Source of the DNA: Xanthobacteraceae bacterium
Lineage (GTDB): Bacteria > Pseudomonadota > Alphaproteobacteria > Rhizobiales > Xanthobacteraceae
Direction of reading: 5' to 3'
DNA length: 5,620 nt
Assembly: GCA_030043175.1 (NCBI GenBank)
Contig: JASHYD010000899.1
Coordinates: 1 to 5,620, forward strand
Shown here: positions 1-5,620 of the stretch, piece after piece
Position numbering within the stretch: the first letter of the stretch is position 1
How the letters are laid out: each line of letters begins with the position of its first letter
Program-made: the position numbers and the translations under genes
The notes under the pieces: model-generated
Database searches by the model: none
Told to the model about the DNA's origin: nothing
What the model saw: the letters and a program-made list of their open reading frames with translations, nothing else

Positions 1-1201
1 CCAGCTCCTGCTTCGCCACGGTCTCGCGGTGAACCTCGTCGGGGCCGTCGGCAAGACGCAGCACCCGCGTGCGCGCATAGGCATAAGCGAGATGAAAATC
101 TTGGCTGACGCCGGCGCCGCCGCACACCTGAATGGCGCGGTCGATGACCCGCTGCGCCATGTTCGGCGCCACCACCTTGATCATGGCGATCTGCGCCCGT
201 GCAGCCTTATTGCCCGCCGTGTCCATCATTTCGGCGGCGTGCAGCGTCAAGAGGCGCGCCTGGTCAATTTCGATGCGGGATTCCGCGATCCAGTGGCGCG
301 TCACGCCGTGGTCGGCGATGGCGCGCGCGAAGGCGGTGCGGCTGATGGCGCGCCGGCACATGTCCTCCAGGGCGCGCTCGGCAACGCCGATCAACCGCAT
401 GCAATGATGGATGCGGCCAGGGCCGAGCCTCCCTTGAGCGATCTCGAAGCCGCGCCCCTCGCCAAGAAGGATGTTCGAGACCGGAACCTGCACGTTGTCG
501 AATACAACTTCGGCATGACCGTGCGGCGCATCGTCATAGCCGAAGATGCGCAGTGCGCGCTCGACCGTGACGCCCGGCGTATCGAGCGGCACCAGCACCA
601 TGGATTGGCGGCGGTGGGGCTCGGCGTGAGGATCCGTCATGCCCATGACGATGGCAATCTTGCAGCGGCGGTCCATGGCGCCCGACGTCCACCACTTGCG
701 GCCGTTGATGATGTAGTGGTCGCCGTCGCGCCTGATCTCGGCCTTTATGTTGGTGGCGTCCGAAGAGGCCACCGCCGGTTCCGTCATCGCAAAGCAGGAA
801 CGGATTTCGCCCGCCATCAGCGGCTTGAGCCAGCGCCGCTTCTGCTCCTCTGTACCGTAGAGTATCAACGTCTCCATGTTGCCGGTATCGGGCGCAGAGC
901 AATTGAACGATTCGGGGCCGATCGGGGAGCGGCCCATGATCTCGCAGAGGGGCGCGTATTCGAGATTGCTGAGCGCGTCCGGGAAATGTCGTTTCGGCAG
1001 GAACAGATTCCACAGTCCCGCGGCCTTCGCCTTGGCCTTGAGCTCAGCCATAATGGGCAGCTCGCTCCAGCGGTCTGGCGCAGCCGCGAGCTGACGCTCG
1101 AAAACCGGCTCTGCCGGATAGACGTATTCCTCCAGGAAGGTGGTGATGCGCGCCGCAAGGTCTTTGGCGCGCGGTGAGGTAGGCAAAAGCGTGCTGGTCA
1201 T
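1..1201 (-). CDS. ACAD11-type acyl-CoA dehydrogenase (3' end cut by window edge)
   Basis: The minus-strand frame from the ATG at 1201 stays open for 400 codons to the window edge, so the stop lies outside. Visible motifs are [13 protein letters not shown] (residues 140-152), [10 protein letters not shown] (166-175), [21 protein letters not shown] (from 246), [11 protein letters not shown] (358-368) and LADGPDEVH (383-391). Together they mark the ACAD10/ACAD11 branch of the FAD-dependent acyl-CoA dehydrogenases, a soluble cytoplasmic family. Asp385 sits where medium-chain ACADs have the catalytic Glu, and this is normal for the branch. Human ACAD11 has only about a dozen residues after the corresponding point, so little is missing. 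The start agrees with the family N-terminus, but the ribosome site is poor (an AGG about 12 nt upstream). In animals this domain is fused to a kinase and handles 4-hydroxyacyl-CoAs; bacterial relatives often sit beside a separate phosphotransferase. The substrate here is unknown. It lies 224 nt after pimD and may be transcribed separately. The family call is firm; the function is inferred. Confidence 0.93.
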   Translation of the reverse strand, partial: MTSTLLPTSPRAKDLAARITTFLEEYVYPAEPVFERQLAAAPDRWSELPIMAELKAKAKAAGLWNLFLPKRHFPDALSNLEYAPLCEIMGRSPIGPESFNCSAPDTGNMETLILYGTEEQKRRWLKPLMAGEIRSCFAMTEPAVASSDATNIKAEIRRDGDHYIINGRKWWTSGAMDRRCKIAIVMGMTDPHAEPHRRQSMVLVPLDTPGVTVERALRIFGYDDAPHGHAEVVFDNVQVPVSNILLGEGRGFEIAQGRLGPGRIHHCMRLIGVAERALEDMCRRAISRTAFARAIADHGVTRHWIAESRIEIDQARLLTLHAAEMMDTAGNKAARAQIAMIKVVAPNMAQRVIDRAIQVCGGAGVSQDFHLAYAYARTRVLRLADGPDEVHRETVAKQEL

Positions 1202-1256
1202 CGGGATCGTATGCCTGAGCTGACGCGAGACACTTGTTGGATCTGCTTTCCTAAAT

Positions 1257-1274
1257 GTGCGCACATGTGTGCAC
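1257..1274. promoter_or_regulatory. 18-bp near-perfect dyad, candidate operator
   Basis: GTGCGCACATGTGTGCAC is an inverted repeat with no spacer. Eight of nine position pairs are complementary; the exception is 1261/1270. A perfect 12-bp palindrome, ATGTGCGCACAT (1255-1266), overlaps it. It lies 56 bp upstream of the start of the ACAD11-type gene, in the gap after pimD. Its size and symmetry suit a dimeric repressor of the TetR or GntR kind, families that often control acyl-CoA catabolism. I see no convincing -35/-10 pair next to it, so both the operator role and the regulator are inferred. Confidence 0.4.
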
Positions 1275-1350
1275 CGTTTCGGTTCGCGGTTCATCCAGCG
1301 TCTTGACGCCAACGCCGAGATAGGCCGCCGCCTTGCTCGCATCTTGAAGC

Positions 1351-1362
1351 CGCGCGCGCGCG
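1351..1362. repeat. (CG)6 dinucleotide run
   Basis: Six consecutive CG dinucleotides lie in the gap between pimD and the ACAD11-type gene. The purine/pyrimidine alternation extends one more base, to 1363. A second tract, 1255-1274, alternates without a break for 20 nt. Such tracts can adopt Z-DNA under negative supercoiling. No function is shown, and CG runs are common by chance in high-GC genomes. Confidence 0.5.
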
Positions 1363-1425
1363 TTCGTCAGGATGAGGACGACAGGTAAAGGACCTTTGTT
1401 CAATTTTTCAATCATCGGCCTTGGC

Positions 1426-2577
1426 TCATACCGCGGCGACGAGCCCGCCCAAGCCGGCAAGCTTCGCGAGATGGTGGTCGGCGTCGCCGAACAGGGCATC
1501 GATCGCGGTGAGGCGCTTGAAATAGTGTCCCACTTTGTACTCCATCGTCATGCCGATGCCGCCGTGAAGCTGGATCGCCTGCTGGCCGACCAAGCGCCCG
1601 GAGCGGCCGATCTGCACCTTCGCGGCGGCAATCGCCCGGTGCCGCTCGGTCGGGTCCGGCTCGTCGGCCATCATGGTGGCATAGAACGCCATGCTGCGGG
1701 CCTGCTCCAGCGCGATCAGCATTTCGGCGGCGCGATGCTGGAGTACCTGGAAGGTGCCGATCGGCACGCCGAACTGCTTGCGGGTCTTAACATATTCGAC
1801 CGTCATCTCATGTACGGCCGCCATGGCGCCGACCGCCTCGGCCGCAAGCGCCGCGATGGCGGCATCGACCGCCCGCGCGATGAGTGGGAATGCCTTGCCG
1901 GGCTCGCCCACAATCTGGTCCGCCCCGATCTGTACGTTCGAAAAGGTGACTTCCGCGGCGCGCAGGCCGTCGACCGTCGGATAGGCGCGGCGCGAAACGC
2001 CGGCAGCATCTGCATCGACCACGAACAGTCCTAAACCATCGCGATCGCGACGCGTGCCGGCAAGGCGCGCCGACACGATGAGCTTGTCGGCACAGTCGCC
2101 GTGAATCACCAGGCTCTTGGCGCCATCAAGGATGTAGTCGTCACCGGCGCGGCGTGCCGTGGCAGCGATATCTGCGAGGTCATAGCGCGACTGGCGCTCG
2201 GCATGCGCGAAGGCGAGCAAGAGCTCGCCGCGAGCGATGTTCGGGATCAGGGCAGCGCGCATCGCTTGCGCGGCGCCGAGCCTCAACAAACCGCCGGCAA
2301 GCACCACTGTCGCGAAAAACGGCTCCAGCGCCAGCGCCCGCCCGAAAGCCTCCATGACGATCATGGTTTCGACCGGTCCGCCGCCGACACCGCCGTGATT
2401 TTCTTCGAACGGCAAGCCAAGCAGGCCGAGTTCGGCGTAGCTGCGCCACAGCGTGCGGCTCCATCCCGTGCGCTCATCCATGAAACCCTGCCGCGCCGCA
2501 AAGCCGTAGCGATCGGTGAGCAGGCGCTCGACGCTGTCCTTGAGCAGACGTTGTTCGTCGGTAAAAGAGAAGTCCAT
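1426..2577 (-). CDS. pimD: PimD-type acyl-CoA dehydrogenase, small subunit
   Basis: This complete 383-residue ACAD begins MDFSFTDEQRLLKDSVERLL, the usual N-terminus of the PimD-type subunit, so I chose the ATG at 2577. A GTG at 2598 would add seven residues and cannot be excluded. The ribosome site is weak (TGGGG, 6 nt upstream). Visible motifs are AHAERQSRYDL (124-134), KTRKQFG (264-270) and QLHGGIGMT (336-344); the last two are the usual FAD-binding elements contributed across the dimer. The catalytic Glu of medium-chain ACADs is replaced by Phe363 (ALFGDADHH). The alternative isovaleryl-CoA-dehydrogenase position aligns by eye with Ala240. It therefore appears to lack a catalytic base and to need PimC as partner, forming the dehydrogenase that oxidises acyl-CoA to 2-enoyl-CoA. 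The 158-nt gap to pimC is wider than the other junctions of the cluster. The symbol rests on sequence type and gene order. The family is certain; the substrate (dicarboxyl-CoA or other acyl-CoA) is not. Confidence 0.92.
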   Translation of the reverse strand: MDFSFTDEQRLLKDSVERLLTDRYGFAARQGFMDERTGWSRTLWRSYAELGLLGLPFEENHGGVGGGPVETMIVMEAFGRALALEPFFATVVLAGGLLRLGAAQAMRAALIPNIARGELLLAFAHAERQSRYDLADIAATARRAGDDYILDGAKSLVIHGDCADKLIVSARLAGTRRDRDGLGLFVVDADAAGVSRRAYPTVDGLRAAEVTFSNVQIGADQIVGEPGKAFPLIARAVDAAIAALAAEAVGAMAAVHEMTVEYVKTRKQFGVPIGTFQVLQHRAAEMLIALEQARSMAFYATMMADEPDPTERHRAIAAAKVQIGRSGRLVGQQAIQLHGGIGMTMEYKVGHYFKRLTAIDALFGDADHHLAKLAGLGGLVAAV

Positions 2578-2666
2578 TGAGAGCCCCAGCGATGGCACCG
2601 AAAGAGCCTGTCATGACCCGCGAAACCGCGCCGTCGGGTATCCGCGGCCGAACGCAATGCTGCACC

Positions 2667-2704
2667 GTACTGGATCGTCGGCCGGCGCGGGAGGTGACCA
2701 GTAC
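2667..2704 (-). other. Inverted repeat / possible hairpin between pimC and pimD
   Basis: GTACTGG (2667-2673) and CCAGTAC (2698-2704) form a perfect 7-bp stem around a 24-nt GC-rich spacer that contains the small palindrome CGGCCG. It begins 31 nt after the pimC stop. No T-run follows in the direction of transcription, so it is not a standard intrinsic terminator. It could protect or process the mRNA, or be accidental. The rest of this 158-nt gap (2578-2735) shows no gene and no clear promoter. Confidence 0.35.
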
Positions 2705-2735
2705 TTGGGGCGCCAATGCGTCGCCCATCATACGC

Positions 2736-3926
2736 TCACAATCCCAATATGGCTTTGGCGATGATGTTCTTTTGAATCTCGTTCGAACCGCCATAAATCG
2801 AGACCTTGCGCCAGTTGAAATAATGCGGCGCCAGCGGGCCTGCCCAGTCGGGGCCGATCGCCTCGTTCCAGCGATCGCTGTCGTGGCTTTCCTGCGGCAG
2901 CGCATAGGGGCCGACCGCCTCCAGCAGCAGCTCGCTGATAGCCTGTTGGATTTCGCTGCCCTTGATCTTCAGGATCGACGAGGCCGGGTCAGGCTGGTGG
3001 TGGTCGCGCGCGGCAGCGACAACGCGAAGCTGGGTCATTTCAAGCGCCTTGAGCTCCACCTCGACGGCGGCGATCTTGGCCCGGAATCGCTCGTCCTCGA
3101 TGAGCGGCCTGTCGCCGATGCGCTCCAGCGCCGCGATCTCCTTAAGCCGCCGGATGCGCGCCTTCGAGGTGCCGATGCGGGCGATGCCGGTCCGTTCGTT
3201 GCCGAGCAGGAATTTGGCGTAGTCCCAGCCACGGTTCTCTTCGCCGACACGGTTGTCGACCGGCACACGCACGTCGTCAAAAAACACTTCGTTGACCTCC
3301 CGGCCTCCGTCGATGGTCTGGATCGGCCGCACCGTAATGCCGGGCGTCTTCATGTCGATCAGGACGAAAGATATGCCCTGTTGCTTCTTTGCCGCCGGAT
3401 CGGTACGCACCAGGCAGAAAATCCAGTCGGCATATTGTGCCGTGGTGGTCCAGGTCTTCTGCCCGTTGACGATGTAATTCTCGTCGTCGCGCCGCGCCGT
3501 CGTCTTGAGCGACGCGAGGTCGGAGCCTGCGCCGGGCTCGGAAAAACCCTGGCACCACCAATCATCGAGATTGGCGATGCGCCTGAGATGGCGGCGCTTC
3601 TGCACTTCGCTGCCGAACGCAATGATCACCGGCCCCACCATGTTGACGCCGAACGGTAGGGGATCAGGTGCCGGCGCCTGCTGCAGTTCCTCGTGGAAAA
3701 TATACTGCATCACCGGACTCCAGCCGGTGCCACCCCACGCGACCGGCCAGTGCGGCACCGCCCAGCCCTTGGCGTTGAGAATACGCTGCCAGGTGACGAT
3801 GTCGTCCTTTTCGAGCCGCCGCGCTTCCACCATCTTACGGCGGATCGGCGCCGGCAAAGCGGCGCGCATGAAGGCGCGCACTTCATCGCGGAATGCGATT
3901 TCGTCGGGCGTGAAGCGCAGGTCCAC
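2736..3926 (-). CDS. pimC: PimC-type acyl-CoA dehydrogenase, large subunit
   Basis: This complete 396-residue ACAD starts at the GTG at 3926 (MDLRFTPDEIAFRDEVRAF). The longer frame, from 3986, would add 20 Arg/Gly-rich residues inside the thiolase gene and lacks family resemblance. GAGGG, overlapping the thiolase stop with 8-nt spacing, supports the GTG. Visible motifs are WWCQGFSEPGAGSDLASLKT (123-142), VNGQKTWTT (153-161), GGREVNEVFFDDVRVP (207-222), LGNERTGIAR (241-250) and SIYGGSNEIQKNIIAKAILGL (376-396). In the last motif Gly379 replaces the catalytic Glu of medium-chain ACADs. Glu244 (NER) falls at the isovaleryl-CoA-dehydrogenase catalytic position, as in the M. tuberculosis alpha subunit ChsE4 (FadE26). 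It has no R-K-x-F-G motif, which PimD supplies. With PimD it should form the cytoplasmic alpha2beta2 enzyme for the first beta-oxidation step. In R. palustris the pair serves dicarboxylic and fatty acyl-CoAs; the substrate here is inferred only. Confidence 0.95.
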   Translation of the reverse strand: MDLRFTPDEIAFRDEVRAFMRAALPAPIRRKMVEARRLEKDDIVTWQRILNAKGWAVPHWPVAWGGTGWSPVMQYIFHEELQQAPAPDPLPFGVNMVGPVIIAFGSEVQKRRHLRRIANLDDWWCQGFSEPGAGSDLASLKTTARRDDENYIVNGQKTWTTTAQYADWIFCLVRTDPAAKKQQGISFVLIDMKTPGITVRPIQTIDGGREVNEVFFDDVRVPVDNRVGEENRGWDYAKFLLGNERTGIARIGTSKARIRRLKEIAALERIGDRPLIEDERFRAKIAAVEVELKALEMTQLRVVAAARDHHQPDPASSILKIKGSEIQQAISELLLEAVGPYALPQESHDSDRWNEAIGPDWAGPLAPHYFNWRKVSIYGGSNEIQKNIIAKAILGL

Positions 3927-3934
3927 TGGGCCGG

Positions 3935-3939
3935 CCCTC
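3935..3939 (-). promoter_or_regulatory. Ribosome binding site of pimC, overlapping the thiolase stop
   Basis: GAGGG reads from inside the thiolase TGA, and 8 nt separate it from the GTG at 3926. This spacing decides the GTG start against the upstream in-frame candidate and suggests translational coupling of pimB and pimC. Confidence 0.7.
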
Positions 3940-5116
3940 AGTTGATCTCGAATAATCCCGCCGCGCCCATGCCGCCGCCGACGCACATGGTGACGACGGC
4001 CCGCTTGGCGCCGCGGCGCCGTCCTTCAAGCAGGATATGGCCGGCCATGCGCGATCCGCTCATCCCAAAGGGATGACCGATGGAGATCGAACCGCCGTCG
4101 ACGTTGAGACGTTCCTGGGGAATGCCCAGCCGGTCGCGGCAGTAGAGCACCTGGCTGGCAAAGGCTTCGTTGAGCTCCCACAGATCGATGTCGGCGGTAT
4201 CGAGACCGTGGCGTGCCAAAAGTTTGGGAACGGCGAACACCGGACCGATGCCCATCTCATCGGGCTCGCAGCCGGCCACCGCAAAACCGCGGAAGATGCC
4301 GAGCGGTGTGAGCCCGCGCTTTTCCGCGAGGGTGGCGTTCATGACCACGCAGACGGACGCGCCGTCCGAAAGCTGGCTCGCATTGCCGGCCGTGATAAAG
4401 CCGCCATCGCGTACCGGCGCGAGCGCCGTGAGGCCTTCAAGCGTGGTGTCAGGACGGTTGCCTTCGTCGCTTTTTAGCGTGACCGGCTCGCGGCGCTCCG
4501 CCTTGGTTTCCTTGTCCACCACCTTCTTCATCGTCGGCAGCGGCACAATCTCATCAGCGAACCTGCCGGCCTGCTGAGCCGCCGCGGTGCGCCGTTGGCT
4601 TTCCAAAGAATATTCGTCCTGCGCCCGCCGGCTCACGCGATAGCGTTCCGCCACGATGTCCGCAGTCTCGATCATCGGCATCCACAGTTCCGGCTTGTGC
4701 TGCTCCAGCCATTCCTCCTTGACGGGCGGCGGCCGCCCGCCTTCCTGCAGCAGGCTGATGCTTTCAAGCCCACCGGCGACAATCACGCCGGCCTCGCCGG
4801 CGATGATGCGCTGGGCCGCGAGCGCGATCGTCTGCAGACCCGACGAACAGAAGCGGTTGACGGTAACCCCTGGCACGGTAACCGGCAGGCCGGCCCGGAT
4901 CGCCGACAGGCGGGCGATGTTGTGCCCGGTCGCCCGCTCCGGCATGCCGCACCCCATCATCACGTCCTCGACCTCGCCGGGCTCGATGCCGGCCCGCTCG
5001 ACCGCATGCTTGACCACGTGGCCGCCGAGCACGGCACCGTGGGTGATGTTGAAGGCGCCGCGAAACGCCTTGCCGATCGGCGTGCGGGCAGTTGAAACGA
5101 TGACGGCGTCAGGCAT
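3938..5116 (-). CDS. pimB: PimB-type thiolase (acetyl-CoA C-acyltransferase)
   Basis: This complete 392-residue thiolase cleaves 3-oxoacyl-CoA with CoA to give acetyl-CoA and a shortened acyl-CoA, the last step of beta-oxidation in the cytoplasm. The nucleophile Cys90 lies in [10 protein letters not shown] (87-96). Other motifs are NEAFA (316-320), [10 protein letters not shown] with catalytic His348 (347-356), and Cys378 in MCVGGGMG (377-384), the cysteine that acts as acid/base. N-terminal ([16 protein letters not shown]) and C-terminal (AAGLFEIN) signatures are intact and the length is normal. The ATG at 5116 has a strong site, AAAGGAG, 6 nt upstream, and overlaps the ligase stop by 8 bp, so the two are probably translationally coupled. 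A degradative role, rather than the acetoacetyl-CoA-forming one, is inferred from the neighbouring ligase and dehydrogenases. The symbol follows gene order (pimABCD). The thiolase assignment is certain; the chain-length preference is not visible. Confidence 0.95.
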   Translation of the reverse strand: MPDAVIVSTARTPIGKAFRGAFNITHGAVLGGHVVKHAVERAGIEPGEVEDVMMGCGMPERATGHNIARLSAIRAGLPVTVPGVTVNRFCSSGLQTIALAAQRIIAGEAGVIVAGGLESISLLQEGGRPPPVKEEWLEQHKPELWMPMIETADIVAERYRVSRRAQDEYSLESQRRTAAAQQAGRFADEIVPLPTMKKVVDKETKAERREPVTLKSDEGNRPDTTLEGLTALAPVRDGGFITAGNASQLSDGASVCVVMNATLAEKRGLTPLGIFRGFAVAGCEPDEMGIGPVFAVPKLLARHGLDTADIDLWELNEAFASQVLYCRDRLGIPQERLNVDGGSISIGHPFGMSGSRMAGHILLEGRRRGAKRAVVTMCVGGGMGAAGLFEIN

Positions 5117-5620
5117 GCCGGGCTCCTTTGCACCGCTCCTCCTCGATCAATTCCTTCTTGGAAAGCTTGCCGACGCTGGTGCGCGGCAGGGCGGCGCGGG
5201 TTTCGAGGGCGGCCGGCATCGCGTGGCGGCCGACCTTGTCGGCGAGGAAATCCCTGAGCGCGTCGAGCGTCAAGGGCGCCGCGCCGGACCGCAGCTTGAT
5301 GAAGGCCTTGGCGGCTTCGCCCCGGTAGGGGTCTAGAATCCCGATCACCAGGGCTTCCTCGACGTCCGGGTGCTGATAAATCGCCTGCTCGATTGCCTGC
5401 GGATAGACGTTGAAGCCGCCGGAAAGGATCATGTCCTTCTTGCGGTCGAGAATGAAGAAATAGCCGTCTTCATCCATGGTGCCGATGTCGCCGGTCAGAA
5501 AACCGCTGTCCGCAAAAGCTGCGGCCGTCTCGTCCGGCCGGTTCCAGTACCGCTGCATTACGTTCTTGCCCTTGATCCGCAGCTCGCCGACCTCGCCGGG
5601 GCCGAGCACACGGTGCGGAT
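5109..5620 (-). CDS. AMP-forming acyl-CoA ligase, C-terminal part (5' end outside window)
   Basis: The frame enters from the window edge and runs 169 whole codons to TGA at 5111-5109; a typical ligase has 500-560 residues, so about two thirds is missing. It covers the end of the N-domain and the whole mobile C-domain of the ANL superfamily: [18 protein letters not shown], then LTGDIG, then [14 protein letters not shown] with the hinge Asp-Arg-Lys-Lys, then SGGFNVYP (A8 core), and near the end [13 protein letters not shown] (A10), whose Lys after Gly is the one needed for adenylation. The enzyme would convert a carboxylic acid, ATP and CoA to acyl-CoA, AMP and PPi. Its place before the thiolase and the PimC/PimD pair matches pimA, a dicarboxylate-CoA ligase, but a general medium- or long-chain ligase (FadD type) looks similar in this part. 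The acyl-binding region is not in the window, so I give no symbol. An apparent GTG start at 5609 lies inside the conserved domain and is not the true start. Confidence 0.93.
   Translation of the reverse strand, partial: PHRVLGPGEVGELRIKGKNVMQRYWNRPDETAAAFADSGFLTGDIGTMDEDGYFFILDRKKDMILSGGFNVYPQAIEQAIYQHPDVEEALVIGILDPYRGEAAKAFIKLRSGAAPLTLDALRDFLADKVGRHAMPAALETRAALPRTSVGKLSKKELIEEERCKGARHA
5123..5129 (-). promoter_or_regulatory. Strong ribosome binding site of the thiolase gene
   Basis: AAAGGAG lies inside the last codons of the ligase, 6 nt before the ATG at 5116. It is the best Shine-Dalgarno match in the window and fixes the thiolase start. Confidence 0.85.

Larger units (their letters stand above)
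1251..1415 (-). other. Doubtful 54-codon frame with a helix-turn-helix-like stretch
   Basis: An ATG at 1415, 10 nt after the pimD stop, opens 54 codons ending in TAG at 1251-1253. An AAGG lies only 3 nt before the ATG, which is too close for a good ribosome site. Residues 27-40 ([14 protein letters not shown]) look like the first half of an excisionase/MerR-type helix-turn-helix (compare EAAxYLGVSxxTL). The rest resembles nothing I know, and the C-terminus is encoded by the 18-bp dyad at 1257-1274. It could be a coupled small gene, a remnant of a regulator, or chance in high-GC DNA. Chance is the most likely. Confidence 0.2.

Noticed and set aside
29..1177. 382-codon plus-strand open frame
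   Set aside because: It lies exactly antisense to the ACAD11-type gene, whose motifs are unmistakable. Its translation is rich in Arg, Ala and His and resembles no family, as expected for a high-GC shadow.
1..1201. Frameshifted or broken gene, because only short minus-strand frames begin within this region
   Set aside because: Reading from the ATG at 1201 gives 400 uninterrupted codons with all family motifs. Only the stop is missing, because the gene runs past the window edge.
1381..1412. AT-rich stretch with AAAGGACCTTT and TTCAATTTTTCAA after pimD, as a terminator
   Set aside because: The dyad has only 5 bp per arm, and in the direction of transcription it is followed by ACCTG, not a T-run. 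It does not meet intrinsic terminator criteria.
1372..2034. 220-codon plus-strand open frame over the 3' part of pimD
   Set aside because: It is antisense to well-conserved ACAD motifs on the other strand and shows no protein family signature of its own.
2610..2617. GTCATGAC palindrome upstream of pimD as an operator
   Set aside because: It is only 8 bp, does not extend on either side, and such short palindromes are expected by chance.
2577..3659. 360-codon plus-strand open frame
   Set aside because: It is antisense to pimC and the pimC-pimD gap, with no recognisable domain and an arginine-rich composition.
3927..3986. 20-residue N-terminal extension of pimC
   Set aside because: It would start inside the thiolase gene, is Arg/Gly-rich, and has a poorer ribosome site than the GTG at 3926, which gives the family N-terminus.

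Overview
This window is an ordinary-looking catabolic gene cluster from a high-GC bacterium. The protein sequences and gene order point to an alphaproteobacterium of the Rhizobiales type (Bradyrhizobium/Rhodopseudomonas-like); that placement is inferred from remembered family sequences, not from a search. All convincing genes lie on the minus strand, so transcription runs from the high coordinates to the low ones. Long open frames on the plus strand are antisense shadows caused by the high GC content.

In transcription order the layout is as follows. (1) 5620-5109 is the C-terminal third of an AMP-forming acyl-CoA ligase; its start lies outside the window. (2) 5116-3938 is a complete thiolase, overlapping the ligase by 8 bp. 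(3) 3926-2736 is a PimC-type acyl-CoA dehydrogenase (large subunit), with a GTG start 11 nt after the thiolase stop. (4) A 158-nt gap follows that carries a possible hairpin. (5) 2577-1426 is a PimD-type acyl-CoA dehydrogenase (small subunit). (6) A 224-nt gap follows with an 18-bp dyad, two alternating purine/pyrimidine tracts and a doubtful 54-codon frame. (7) 1201-1 is an ACAD11-type acyl-CoA dehydrogenase, complete except for an estimated 10-15 C-terminal residues lost at the window edge.

The ligase-thiolase-large ACAD-small ACAD order matches pimABCD of the Rhodopseudomonas palustris pimFABCDE operon (medium-chain dicarboxylic and fatty acid beta-oxidation). The ligase would activate the acid to its CoA ester, the paired dehydrogenase would make the 2-enoyl-CoA, and the thiolase would release acetyl-CoA. 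The hydratase/3-hydroxyacyl-CoA dehydrogenase step (PimF in R. palustris) is not in the window and would be expected upstream, beyond 5620. The two paired ACADs show complementary motif loss: PimC keeps an acid at the isovaleryl-CoA-dehydrogenase position, while PimD keeps the FAD-side RKQFG and QLHGGIG motifs but has no catalytic acid. This fits an obligate alpha2beta2 enzyme.

The ACAD11-type gene belongs to a different branch, the one linked to removal of the 4-phospho group from 4-phosphoacyl-CoAs. It may be a separate transcription unit with its own operator. I found no RNA gene, insertion sequence, CRISPR array or defence system, and no clear evidence for an undescribed system.
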